From assembly GCA_002420235.1 (NCBI GenBank), contig DIHQ01000105.1, positions 992-9,558 of the forward strand: 8,567 bases of DNA, written 5' to 3'. This stretch comes from Flavobacteriales bacterium UBA5692. Lineage in GTDB: Bacteria; Bacteroidota; Bacteroidia; Flavobacteriales_D; Sanyastnellaceae. How positions within the stretch are numbered: the first letter of the stretch is position 1; each line of letters opens with the position of its first letter. This document shows, piece by piece, positions 1-5,581 of the stretch. The notes beneath the pieces were generated by a model. That model saw only the letters and a program-made list of their open reading frames with translations, was not told where the DNA came from and ran no database searches. Both the position numbers and the translations under genes were made by a program.

Positions 1-518
1 ATGACGTGCCGCATTTCAACGGCGTCGGATTTCAGGAAGTTCCGGCGGGCGGGAACGTTGAAAAACAGGTGGCGCACGGCAATCTGCGTGCCCACATCCA
101 TGGCCACGGGCGTTTCTTGAACCAAGGTGCCTCCTTCCATGTTCAGCTGAATACCGCAATCGTCGCTTGAGTGGCGCGTCTTCAATTCGACATGCGCAAT
201 GGAGGCAATCGAAGACAACGCCTCACCACGGAATCCTTTGGACACAATGGTGAACAGGTCGTCCACCGACGTGATCTTCGAGGTCGCGTGGCGGTCGAAG
301 CAGCGCTTCGCATCGGCCCCGACCATACCCACCCCGTTATCCATCACATGAATTAGTGTTCGGCCGGCGTCCACGACGCGCAAGTCGATGCGCGAGGCAC
401 CAGCATCCACGGCATTTTCCATCAACTCTTTCACTGCAGAAGCAGGCCGCTGGATGACCTCTCCTGCTGCAATCTGATTCGCTACATTTTCTGGTAACTG
501 CCGTATCACCTCAGGCAT
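1..518 (-). CDS. mutL: DNA mismatch repair protein MutL, N-terminal part (runs off window)
   Basis: MutL is the GHKL-family ATPase that links mismatch recognition by MutS to strand cleavage and removal in mismatch repair. The 172 visible residues cover most of the ATPase domain. Seen: NQIAAGEV at 14-21, then RPASAVKELMENAVDAGA with the likely catalytic Glu31 and Mg-binding Asn35, the ATP-binding DNGVGM at 60-65, RHATSKI at 76-82, GFRGEALSSI at 95-104, and NVPARRNFLKS at 154-164. These follow E. coli MutL closely (its E29 and N33 align). The start is the ATG at 516-518, which puts the conserved LPENVANQIAAGE in its usual place. It lies inside the end of the upstream gene: start and stop share ATGCCTGA, an 8-bp overlap suggesting translational coupling. 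The C-terminal dimerisation/endonuclease part lies outside the window. Identification is near certain. Confidence 0.97.
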   Translation of the reverse strand, partial: MPEVIRQLPENVANQIAAGEVIQRPASAVKELMENAVDAGASRIDLRVVDAGRTLIHVMDNGVGMVGADAKRCFDRHATSKITSVDDLFTIVSKGFRGEALSSIASIAHVELKTRHSSDDCGIQLNMEGGTLVQETPVAMDVGTQIAVRHLFFNVPARRNFLKSDAVEMRHV

Positions 519-897
519 CCTCCATCCACTTTAGTACATAAGAAAAATCACTGGTCTCCACCCACAACATTCCGCGCCACGCCAACCAGACCAGTCCAGC
601 CGCAATGACCACGGCCCGGAGCATGGCATACCGCGCACCTAGGATTTGCGCTTGCCGCCGTTCCTTCCATTCGGAGGCACCCTCCGCAGTTTCCGCCTTG
701 GTGAGACTGGAGCGAAATCGGATGGGCCGTGCGGGTCCAGCTTCGGGGTCTTGCTCCCCGGCGAACTCGACTTCAATGCGCTCTTTGCGTTGGGCCCATT
801 TGGGATCCAAATCCGGCAAATGCCGCGAGCGGAATTGAAACCGCCGCGGCTCCGTACGGACGTTGCGAAACATGGAACGAAGGCGTGGAGCTTGCAT
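511..897 (-). CDS. Small conserved-type membrane protein of unknown function between ispH and mutL
   Basis: I do not recognise a function. With the start at 897 the product is 128 residues. An N-terminal stretch is rich in Arg and aromatics (MFRNVRTEPRRFQFRSR at 9-25, then DPKW). A charged middle follows (about 36-85), then one hydrophobic segment at about 91-112 (AMLRAVVIAAGLVWLAWRGM), and a short C-terminus ending WMEDA. The layout suggests a basic cytoplasmic domain anchored by one C-terminal TM helix. From memory, similar short proteins with an F-x-Y/F-x-x-R pattern are common in Flavobacteriia near mutL, but this is unverified. The start is uncertain. A GTG at 927 would overlap the ispH stop by 4 bp (GTGA); ATGs at 897 and 873 are alternatives. 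I chose 897 because its upstream stretch is AT-rich and the extra residues from 927 look non-conserved. The stop overlaps the mutL start. Confidence 0.7.
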   Translation of the reverse strand: MQAPRLRSMFRNVRTEPRRFQFRSRHLPDLDPKWAQRKERIEVEFAGEQDPEAGPARPIRFRSSLTKAETAEGASEWKERRQAQILGARYAMLRAVVIAAGLVWLAWRGMLWVETSDFSYVLKWMEDA

Positions 898-923
898 GAA
901 AAACGAAAATACAACTGGCGCGC

Positions 924-2174
924 TCACGAAAGCGGCAGCGCGTCCAATTCTTGTTCAAAGGCAATCAACACGTCTTCAACATCTTTTGAACCGGGGTAGC
1001 GCTCCAAAATCGCTTGCATGACGCGGTCCACGGTCGAATCAGGACACGAGGCGCCGCTCGTTAGCAACACCGTGGGCGCTTCGCCCTCCTGCCCCAATGG
1101 CCAGGGATCCATGGTTTCTTGGTGCAGGCCGCTGCGCCAGTTGAAGTGCTTGAGCAAGCCATCCGGCATGAATTCCTTCTCATTACGCACAAAAAACGTC
1201 GGTACCTGCTCCTCGCACAATTCCACGAGGTGGGAGGTATTGGAACTGTTGTAGCCACCTACCACCACAGCGGTATCCAGCTTGGCAGCGGTCAGCGCCG
1301 CTTGGGTGGCCTGCTGGTTGTCATTGGTCGCGTAGCACAAGGTGTCACGGGTATTGGCAAACGCTTCAACATCGTTGGCCTTCGCTTCTATGGAGACCTT
1401 GATGCGGTCGCTGATGGCCTGGGTGTCCGAAGCCAACATCGTGGTCTGGTTGACCACCCCGACGCGTTCCAGGTGCTCCGCCGGGTCAAACCCGTCGGAC
1501 GCACGGCCTTCGAAGTGCGTCCAAAAATCATCCAACGGCCGCTTGCCTTCGATGAAGTCGCACAGCACTTCTGCCTCTGCCATGTTCTTTATGACCAGGG
1601 CGTGGCCCGACCCCCTGGCGTGGCTGAAGGTCGCTCGGGTCTCTTCATGCTGGGGTTTGCCGTGAATGACGACGGTATAGTCTGAAATTGCAAGCTTGGC
1701 AGAGCGTTTCCAAACCTTTTCCACGAAAGGACATGTGGTATCGTATGTTGCGATATCGACGCCAATGGTTTTCAGCTGCTCTTCCAGTTCCAAGGTAGTT
1801 CCGAATGCAGGAATCAAAACAACATCGTCAGGGTGCAGCTCACTCAATGGCGTGAGCGTATTCCCTTCGGTATCCTGCAGAAACCTTATTCCTTGTTGCG
1901 TGAGATTCGCATTCACTTCTGGGTTGTGAATCATCTGACTGAGCAAGAAAATCCGCTTACCAGGATTGTCTTCTAAAGCGCGGTAAGCAATCTCAATCGC
2001 ATTTTCGACTCCGAAACAAAAGCCAAAGTGACGCGCCATAACGAACCGCACAGTTCCAAAGTCGAGAACAGATGGCGTAAAATCCCGTTTCCTAGGATCG
2101 CGTGCCTTGCGTTTCTGCTTTACTCGAGCAATGATAGGGCTCCGGTAATATTCGGGGACGTCAAAACTGCGCAT
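924..2174 (-). CDS. ispH: 4-hydroxy-3-methylbut-2-enyl diphosphate reductase (IspH/LytB), long form
   Basis: IspH catalyses the last step of the MEP pathway, reducing HMBPP to IPP and DMAPP with a [4Fe-4S] cluster in the cytoplasm. The 416-residue product has the three cluster cysteines: C53 in ARHFGFCFGVENA, C148 in DTTCPFV and C280 in DTLCYAT, aligning with E. coli C12, C96 and C197. Substrate-site motifs are also present: MIHNPEV (H83), HGKPQHEET (H171, H176, E177), NQTTM (242-246), GGYNSSNTSHL (307-317) and SGASCPDS (373-380). It is about 100 residues longer than E. coli IspH. The extra N-terminus (FDVPEYYRSPIIARV...DPRKRDFTPSVLDFG) is the form I know from Bacteroidota, and it supports the ATG at 2174 over the internal Met46. 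A candidate promoter lies at 2234-2265. The next gene starts at or just after its stop, so ispH, the small gene and mutL are probably co-transcribed. Confidence 0.98.
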   Translation of the reverse strand: MRSFDVPEYYRSPIIARVKQKRKARDPRKRDFTPSVLDFGTVRFVMARHFGFCFGVENAIEIAYRALEDNPGKRIFLLSQMIHNPEVNANLTQQGIRFLQDTEGNTLTPLSELHPDDVVLIPAFGTTLELEEQLKTIGVDIATYDTTCPFVEKVWKRSAKLAISDYTVVIHGKPQHEETRATFSHARGSGHALVIKNMAEAEVLCDFIEGKRPLDDFWTHFEGRASDGFDPAEHLERVGVVNQTTMLASDTQAISDRIKVSIEAKANDVEAFANTRDTLCYATNDNQQATQAALTAAKLDTAVVVGGYNSSNTSHLVELCEEQVPTFFVRNEKEFMPDGLLKHFNWRSGLHQETMDPWPLGQEGEAPTVLLTSGASCPDSTVDRVMQAILERYPGSKDVEDVLIAFEQELDALPLS

Positions 2175-2233
2175 TCGAACTAACTAGACTCCAAACCTAA
2201 CCCTTGAAGCGTATGTTTTGTTGGATTTCATTC

Positions 2234-2265
2234 CAAAAATACCATCCCAATTGTAACCCCTTCAA
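2234..2265 (-). promoter_or_regulatory. Candidate Bacteroidota-type promoter for ispH
   Basis: Read on the minus strand, TATTTTTG (plus 2234-2241) matches the Bacteroidota -7 consensus TAnnTTTG exactly. A TTG (plus 2263-2265) lies 21 bases upstream, where the -33 element (TTTG/TTG) is expected. The start site would fall near 2228, giving a leader of about 55 bases to the ispH ATG. A second exact -7 match, TAGGTTTG (plus 2192-2199), lies closer to the gene, but it has no -33 partner and would leave a very short leader. The assignment is motif-based only. The -33 element abuts one arm of the inverted repeat at 2255-2285. Confidence 0.4.
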
Positions 2266-2285
2266 GAAGAAAACCGTAAGGGGTT
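2255..2285. repeat. Perfect 8-bp inverted repeat upstream of ispH
   Basis: AACCCCTT (2255-2262) and AAGGGGTT (2278-2285) are perfect reverse complements separated by 15 bases. A degenerate further copy, AACCC-TTGAAG, lies at about 2199-2209, beside the second -7 match. The repeat lies against the candidate -33 element of ispH on the minus strand and 2 bases before the ATG of a possible 28-codon ORF on the plus strand. No T-run follows on either strand, so it does not look like a rho-independent terminator. An operator or an mRNA hairpin is possible, but this is inference. Confidence 0.5.
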
Positions 2286-2287
2286 CC

Positions 2288-2374
2288 ATGAAAGCAATTC
2301 CACTAAGGTACTTGGCATTGGTCATTTTGATGCTAATTGCATCCATCACAACATTCGTGTTGGCGTCTGCTTAA
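2288..2374 (+). CDS. Possible 28-residue hydrophobic peptide (signal-peptide-like small ORF)
   Basis: An ATG at 2288 opens a 28-codon frame ending in TAA at 2372. The peptide begins MKAIPLRYLALVILMLIA and ends VLASA: two basic residues near the N-terminus, an unbroken hydrophobic core and an AxA-like end. It looks like a complete signal peptide or a one-TM micropeptide, but nothing follows it. It could be a small membrane protein, a type I toxin-like peptide, a remnant of a lost exported protein, or chance. It overlaps the last bases of the opposing gene (2346-2759). An inverted repeat sits just upstream, and an imperfect hairpin followed by TTTTT lies at 2378-2399, just after the stop. No convincing plus-strand promoter is visible; TATGTTTTG at 2212-2220 is only a near match. 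Confidence is low. Confidence 0.25.
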   Translation: MKAIPLRYLALVILMLIASITTFVLASA

Positions 2375-2759
2375 AGTACGGACGGACCCGACCGTTTTTG
2401 AGTCCATTGGTCTTCCGAATCACCTGCCGCAGCGTCTTCACAAGAGCTTTCTTTTCCCACTCAAAACCTCGTAAATATCCCCAAGCCAGCGCTTGAATCA
2501 GGGGGATTTTCAATTCCGGATAATGCCGCAATACAGGCCATTCGTTTGTGGTAATTTCCACGCGGATGACAGGGGATGCTGCAATCCATTCTAGGGTCAA
2601 TGCATCCACGGCCTTACCTGTTTCACCGCAGGCATCAAGCCCTGTCTGCAGCCGCCAAGCAATGGCCTTTTCAACCCAGTCCGCATCAGCGACTCCGGAC
2701 TCCGGCCACGCCGGTACCCCCTGGCACCCCCAACAAAACAGGCACGTCGTTATGAGCAT
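2346..2759 (-). CDS. Small probable lipoprotein or secreted protein of unknown function
   Basis: The product has 137 residues and I do not recognise it. It starts with a short hydrophobic stretch (MLITTCLFCWGCQG) in which Cys12 could be a lipidated cysteine, although the lipobox (C-W-G-C) is imperfect and no basic residue precedes it. The rest has a Trp-containing helical appearance: DWVEKAIAWRLQTG at 27-40, LTLEWIAASPVIRVEITTNEW at 54-74, and a strongly basic C-terminal third (WEKKALVKTLRQVIRKTNGLKNGR, 101-124). The start codon lies inside the end of the saccharopine dehydrogenase gene; the genes share ATGCTCATAA (10 bp, different frame), so coupled translation is likely. About 170 bp separate it from ispH. 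A role linked to the dehydrogenase is only suggested by position. The tight overlap and absence of a competing ORF make it probably real. Confidence 0.68.
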   Translation of the reverse strand: MLITTCLFCWGCQGVPAWPESGVADADWVEKAIAWRLQTGLDACGETGKAVDALTLEWIAASPVIRVEITTNEWPVLRHYPELKIPLIQALAWGYLRGFEWEKKALVKTLRQVIRKTNGLKNGRVRPYFKQTPTRML

Positions 2760-4087
2760 ATGCGGTGGGTTTCTTCAAACCGAACGCCCAGCTCTTCGAG
2801 GGCGGGCAAAATGACCTCGTAGTAATCCCTGTGTAGCGGCACCTGAACGCCGCGGTCCTTGAATTTCCCTGCGAGCAGGGCCTCTGCAGCTAATGCCACG
2901 GGCCAACCGACCGTGTCAGACATACCCGTGTAGACCGCGTCGCGGCCTTCCAAACGAAGTGAACTCGTGACCTCATGCATTTCGCCGTCAAGTTGGTAGG
3001 CAAATCGATGCCACATCACGATCATGTCCCGGTCGTTGGGGTGCAACTTCCACTTCACTTCAAGCAGCGTTTGTAGCACCTGTGCAGGAGTACCTGTCAA
3101 TATCGCGGGACCTGATTCTTCATTAAACAGCCCAAGCCAAGCTAGCCTGTCCAGTGTCGCGTTATCGGTCCCAAAACGCTGAGCAATGGCGTCTCGCACG
3201 GATACATCACCCAGGGAGGCGGGTAAGAAGGTGCGCATCCAGTCGGCCCAAGATGTTCCCGCGGCCCATTCCATGGGTGCATCATCGCGCACACAGCCCA
3301 TCTGAACAAGGACATCCCAACCGGCACAGAAACCTTTGCCGCGCAAGGTTCCACGAATTAAAGTCTGAATGCCGTGCAAGCCGTAAATGGACTCATATGC
3401 AATCGAATCGCGGTTGGGATAGCCTTCAAAGGCGATTCCGCCAACATCAATGCGCTTAACATCTTGGAAAGTTCGGTGTGGAGGCACCAAGCGCGCACTT
3501 CCCCCTGAGAGGAACGTTGCGGCGCCGCCTTGACCGGCGAGCACTACATTACGCGGGTTCCAGCTGAATTTATAATGCCACGGGTTGTCGTCAGATTCCG
3601 GCGCAATGAGCCCGCCGCAGTACGATTCAAATTCCACCATTTTACCTCCGGCTTCCGCCACCCGATCCAGCACCGCCTTGGCACTGAGGTGGTCGATGCC
3701 CGGATCCAGGCCGATTTCATTCAAGACCAGCACATCCGCCGCGACAGCTTTGTCGTGCAGTGCCTGCATTTCCGGTCCCACGTAGCTCGGGGTGATGACG
3801 TGCGCGCCGGCTTCAATGGCCACTGCGGCAATTTCCGGATGCATGAACGCCGGCACCATGGAAATCACCAAATCGCTCGAAGCGATTTGCGCGTCGCGTT
3901 CGGTGTTATCCTTTGGGTCGATGCGAAACGGACGTGCTGCGGGATTTCCTTGGCATTTCGCTCGGGCTCTGGCTTCATCCACATCTCCAACATGCACCTC
4001 CCAGTCGTTGCGCTCCGCACGTTCCAATACCATTGTTATCAGCGAGGAGCTGGACCGACCCGCTCCCAATACCAAGACCTTCCGCAT
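2750..4087 (-). CDS. Saccharopine dehydrogenase family protein (LYS9-type, glutamate-forming)
   Basis: This 445-residue enzyme belongs to the saccharopine reductase/dehydrogenase family, which interconverts saccharopine and 2-aminoadipate semialdehyde plus glutamate. In bacteria of this kind a lysine-degradation role is the usual inference. Seen: the N-terminal Rossmann nucleotide site RKVLVLGAGRSSSSL (2-16), an acidic residue after the second strand (VHVGDVD, 31-37), SDLVISMVPAFMHPE (71-85), NEIGLDPGIDHLSA (123-136), ESYCGGLIAPESDDNPWHYK (154-173), NPRNVVLAGQGGAA (177-190), and the C-terminal GMSDTVGWPVALAAEALLAG (388-407) followed by GVQVP. These match the LYS9-like catalytic domain. The frame could open at 4144, but the Rossmann strand starts directly at the ATG at 4087, and the 19 extra residues would cover a -7 promoter match. 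The lysine-ketoglutarate reductase partner is not in the window. A small lipoprotein gene overlaps its end. Confidence 0.94.
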   Translation of the reverse strand: MRKVLVLGAGRSSSSLITMVLERAERNDWEVHVGDVDEARARAKCQGNPAARPFRIDPKDNTERDAQIASSDLVISMVPAFMHPEIAAVAIEAGAHVITPSYVGPEMQALHDKAVAADVLVLNEIGLDPGIDHLSAKAVLDRVAEAGGKMVEFESYCGGLIAPESDDNPWHYKFSWNPRNVVLAGQGGAATFLSGGSARLVPPHRTFQDVKRIDVGGIAFEGYPNRDSIAYESIYGLHGIQTLIRGTLRGKGFCAGWDVLVQMGCVRDDAPMEWAAGTSWADWMRTFLPASLGDVSVRDAIAQRFGTDNATLDRLAWLGLFNEESGPAILTGTPAQVLQTLLEVKWKLHPNDRDMIVMWHRFAYQLDGEMHEVTSSLRLEGRDAVYTGMSDTVGWPVALAAEALLAGKFKDRGVQVPLHRDYYEVILPALEELGVRFEETHRICS

Positions 4088-4111
4088 ACCGTGATTTTTG
4101 AGGTTTGCTCT

Positions 4112-4119
4112 CAAAGGTA
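4112..4119 (-). promoter_or_regulatory. Candidate -7 promoter element for the saccharopine dehydrogenase gene
   Basis: Read on the minus strand, TACCTTTG matches the Bacteroidota -7 consensus TAnnTTTG exactly and lies 24 bases before the ATG at 4087. No clear TTTG or TTG is found 19-21 bases upstream, so only half of the promoter is supported. A 6-bp inverted repeat (4122-4137) lies immediately upstream of it. Confidence 0.35.
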
Positions 4120-4121
4120 GG

Positions 4122-4137
4122 GACAGCAACGGCTGTC
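4122..4137. repeat. Inverted repeat GACAGC-AACG-GCTGTC in the divergent intergenic region
   Basis: Two perfect 6-base arms (4122-4127 and 4132-4137) are separated by four bases. The repeat sits between the divergent saccharopine dehydrogenase and lipoprotein genes, directly upstream of the minus-strand -7 match. A regulator binding here could act on either gene, but the arms are short enough that chance cannot be excluded. Confidence 0.3.
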
Positions 4138-4210
4138 GGGCCATGAGGTTGGCATGAAATTCGCTTATTTCGATGCATTAGCCATTAACTTGCGACTTGA
4201 TTTCACACCG

Positions 4211-5581
4211 ATGTTTTCTACCCGTTTTCTCTTCCTCTTGATTGCCGTTGTGGCCATAAGTGTTGGTATGGGGTGTTCCACTTCGAAAGCCTACACGAAA
4301 CGCGGGCTTAAAATGGAGGAAGTCGGTATGATGTCGCAAGCGGCGAGTTTTTACTACACCGCCGTCCAGAAAAAGGCCACCAATACGGATGCGCTCGCCG
4401 GCCTCCAGCGCGCAGGGCAATGGGTATTGAATGACCACTTACGTCAATTTGATGAAGCGCGCATGGCCAAGGACCGTGCACAGGCCGTAGTCGCATTCGA
4501 GGCGGCGGACGCCTACAACAACCGCGTGGCCAAATTAGGTATCCGGTTGCTGTTCATGGAGAGTGCGCGCCAGGCGTACGAACAGGTCAAGGACACACAC
4601 ATGGACGAACTTTACCAAGCGGGGCTCACGGCTTTGGAGACCGAAGATTTTGAGAACGCACTCGTACAATTCACGGAAATCATCCGCTTGCAGGCGGACT
4701 ACGAAGACGCAAAACACCTGGCAGATGTGGCGTTCTGCGAACCTCACTACCGCGAGGCCACGGCGGCCATTGAACGCATGCACTGGCGCACAGCCTTCAA
4801 CGAACTCAACACCGTTACGGTGAGGGACATGGGATACAAGGATGCGGCGGCATTGAAAACCGACGTCCTCGAAAACGGCCGTTTCGCCGTTGCCCTCGTC
4901 GAATTTGAGAACGGCTCCAACCGCGCAGGGATGGATACCAAGGTCCGGTCTTTTGTGCAACAATCTGTCGCGGAAAGCAACGACCCGTTTTTGGTCTTGG
5001 TCGATCGCGAGAACCATGAACTAATCCTGCAGGAGCAGCAGCTGGCCCTCAGCGGTGTAGTCGACGGAAACACGTCGGTGGAAGTCGGCAGCATGGTGGG
5101 CGCCAAAGCCATTCTCAAAGGCACAATAGTCTCCTGCGACGTCCGCACTTCGAGTCTGCAAAAATTCGACCGCCAAGGGTTTGAGAGCTACAAAGTGGAA
5201 AAGGTCAACGAGGAAGGCAAAAAGGTCTACGAAACCCGCTACCGCAAGGTGATTTACCAGGAATACAAGCGCACCCGCGCCGTGGACTTAACCATTCAAA
5301 TCCAACTGATTTCACTGGAAACCGGTAAAACAGAAATGTCGGAAATGCTCACGCGCAGTTCACGAGATGAAATTGAATACGCAAGGTATAGCGGCAATGA
5401 GCGCAAGCTCTACCCTACCAACTCCAATGGTAACCGAGGCAGCCGAATTGGATTGTCCCGCAAACTCAGTGGTCGCTCCGAGATGCAGTCCGAGTCCAGC
5501 ATGCTCGACGCATTGGTGTTAGAATGCTCCAACAGGATTCGCAATCTCTTAGAAACGGAACTTAAACGCCTTGTGCCATGA
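4211..5581 (+). CDS. Lipoprotein with TPR-like repeats and a CsgG/LpoB-like domain
   Basis: The 456-residue product is a predicted lipoprotein. Residues 1-21 form a signal peptide (MFSTRF, hydrophobic core, VGMG) before Cys22. Helical TPR-like repeats occupy about 28-211 (GLKMEEVGMMSQAASFYYTAV; LYQAGLTALETEDFENALVQF). A mixed alpha/beta domain follows at about 224-376 (RFAVALVEFENGS, VRSFVQQSVAES, DPFLVLVDRENHELILQEQ, VGAKAILKGTIVSC). This pattern is typical of CsgG/LpoB-type periplasmic domains: a beta strand, then a 'short-lived' residue, DRxxxxxIxxEQ and GAxxIxxGxI. A charged segment at about 318-360 separates two late strands. A C-terminal amphipathic helix ends it. The ATG at 4211 was chosen over 4154 because it places the signal peptide at the N-terminus. 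The stop overlaps the next gene by 4 bp (ATGA). CsgG forms a secretion channel and LpoB activates PBP1B; which role, if either, applies here is unknown. Confidence 0.88.
   Translation: MFSTRFLFLLIAVVAISVGMGCSTSKAYTKRGLKMEEVGMMSQAASFYYTAVQKKATNTDALAGLQRAGQWVLNDHLRQFDEARMAKDRAQAVVAFEAADAYNNRVAKLGIRLLFMESARQAYEQVKDTHMDELYQAGLTALETEDFENALVQFTEIIRLQADYEDAKHLADVAFCEPHYREATAAIERMHWRTAFNELNTVTVRDMGYKDAAALKTDVLENGRFAVALVEFENGSNRAGMDTKVRSFVQQSVAESNDPFLVLVDRENHELILQEQQLALSGVVDGNTSVEVGSMVGAKAILKGTIVSCDVRTSSLQKFDRQGFESYKVEKVNEEGKKVYETRYRKVIYQEYKRTRAVDLTIQIQLISLETGKTEMSEMLTRSSRDEIEYARYSGNERKLYPTNSNGNRGSRIGLSRKLSGRSEMQSESSMLDALVLECSNRIRNLLETELKRLVP

Noticed and set aside
605..999. Overlapping plus-strand ORFs opposite the small gene
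   Set aside because: They are antisense to the small gene and the end of ispH, lack recognisable features and have no upstream signals.
1119..1685. 188-codon plus-strand ORF
   Set aside because: It lies entirely antisense to ispH, whose catalytic motifs are intact, and its translation has no recognisable domain.
2255..2285. Inverted repeat as a terminator
   Set aside because: No T-run follows on either strand and the loop is long, so it does not fit a rho-independent terminator.
2329..2343. GATGC-TAATT-GCATC hairpin near the end of the gene at 2346-2759
   Set aside because: The stem is only 5 bp and AT-rich, with no T-run downstream on the minus strand, so it is not a convincing terminator. 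It also lies within the possible small ORF.
3530..4120. 196-codon plus-strand ORF
   Set aside because: It is antisense to the saccharopine dehydrogenase gene and looks like a shadow frame of a codon-biased gene.
4088..4144. Longer start for the saccharopine dehydrogenase at 4144
   Set aside because: The Rossmann strand begins at the internal ATG (4087), and the extension would cover an exact -7 promoter match.
4154..4210. Longer start for the first lipoprotein at 4154
   Set aside because: It would put 19 residues, some of them acidic, before an otherwise normal lipoprotein signal peptide.
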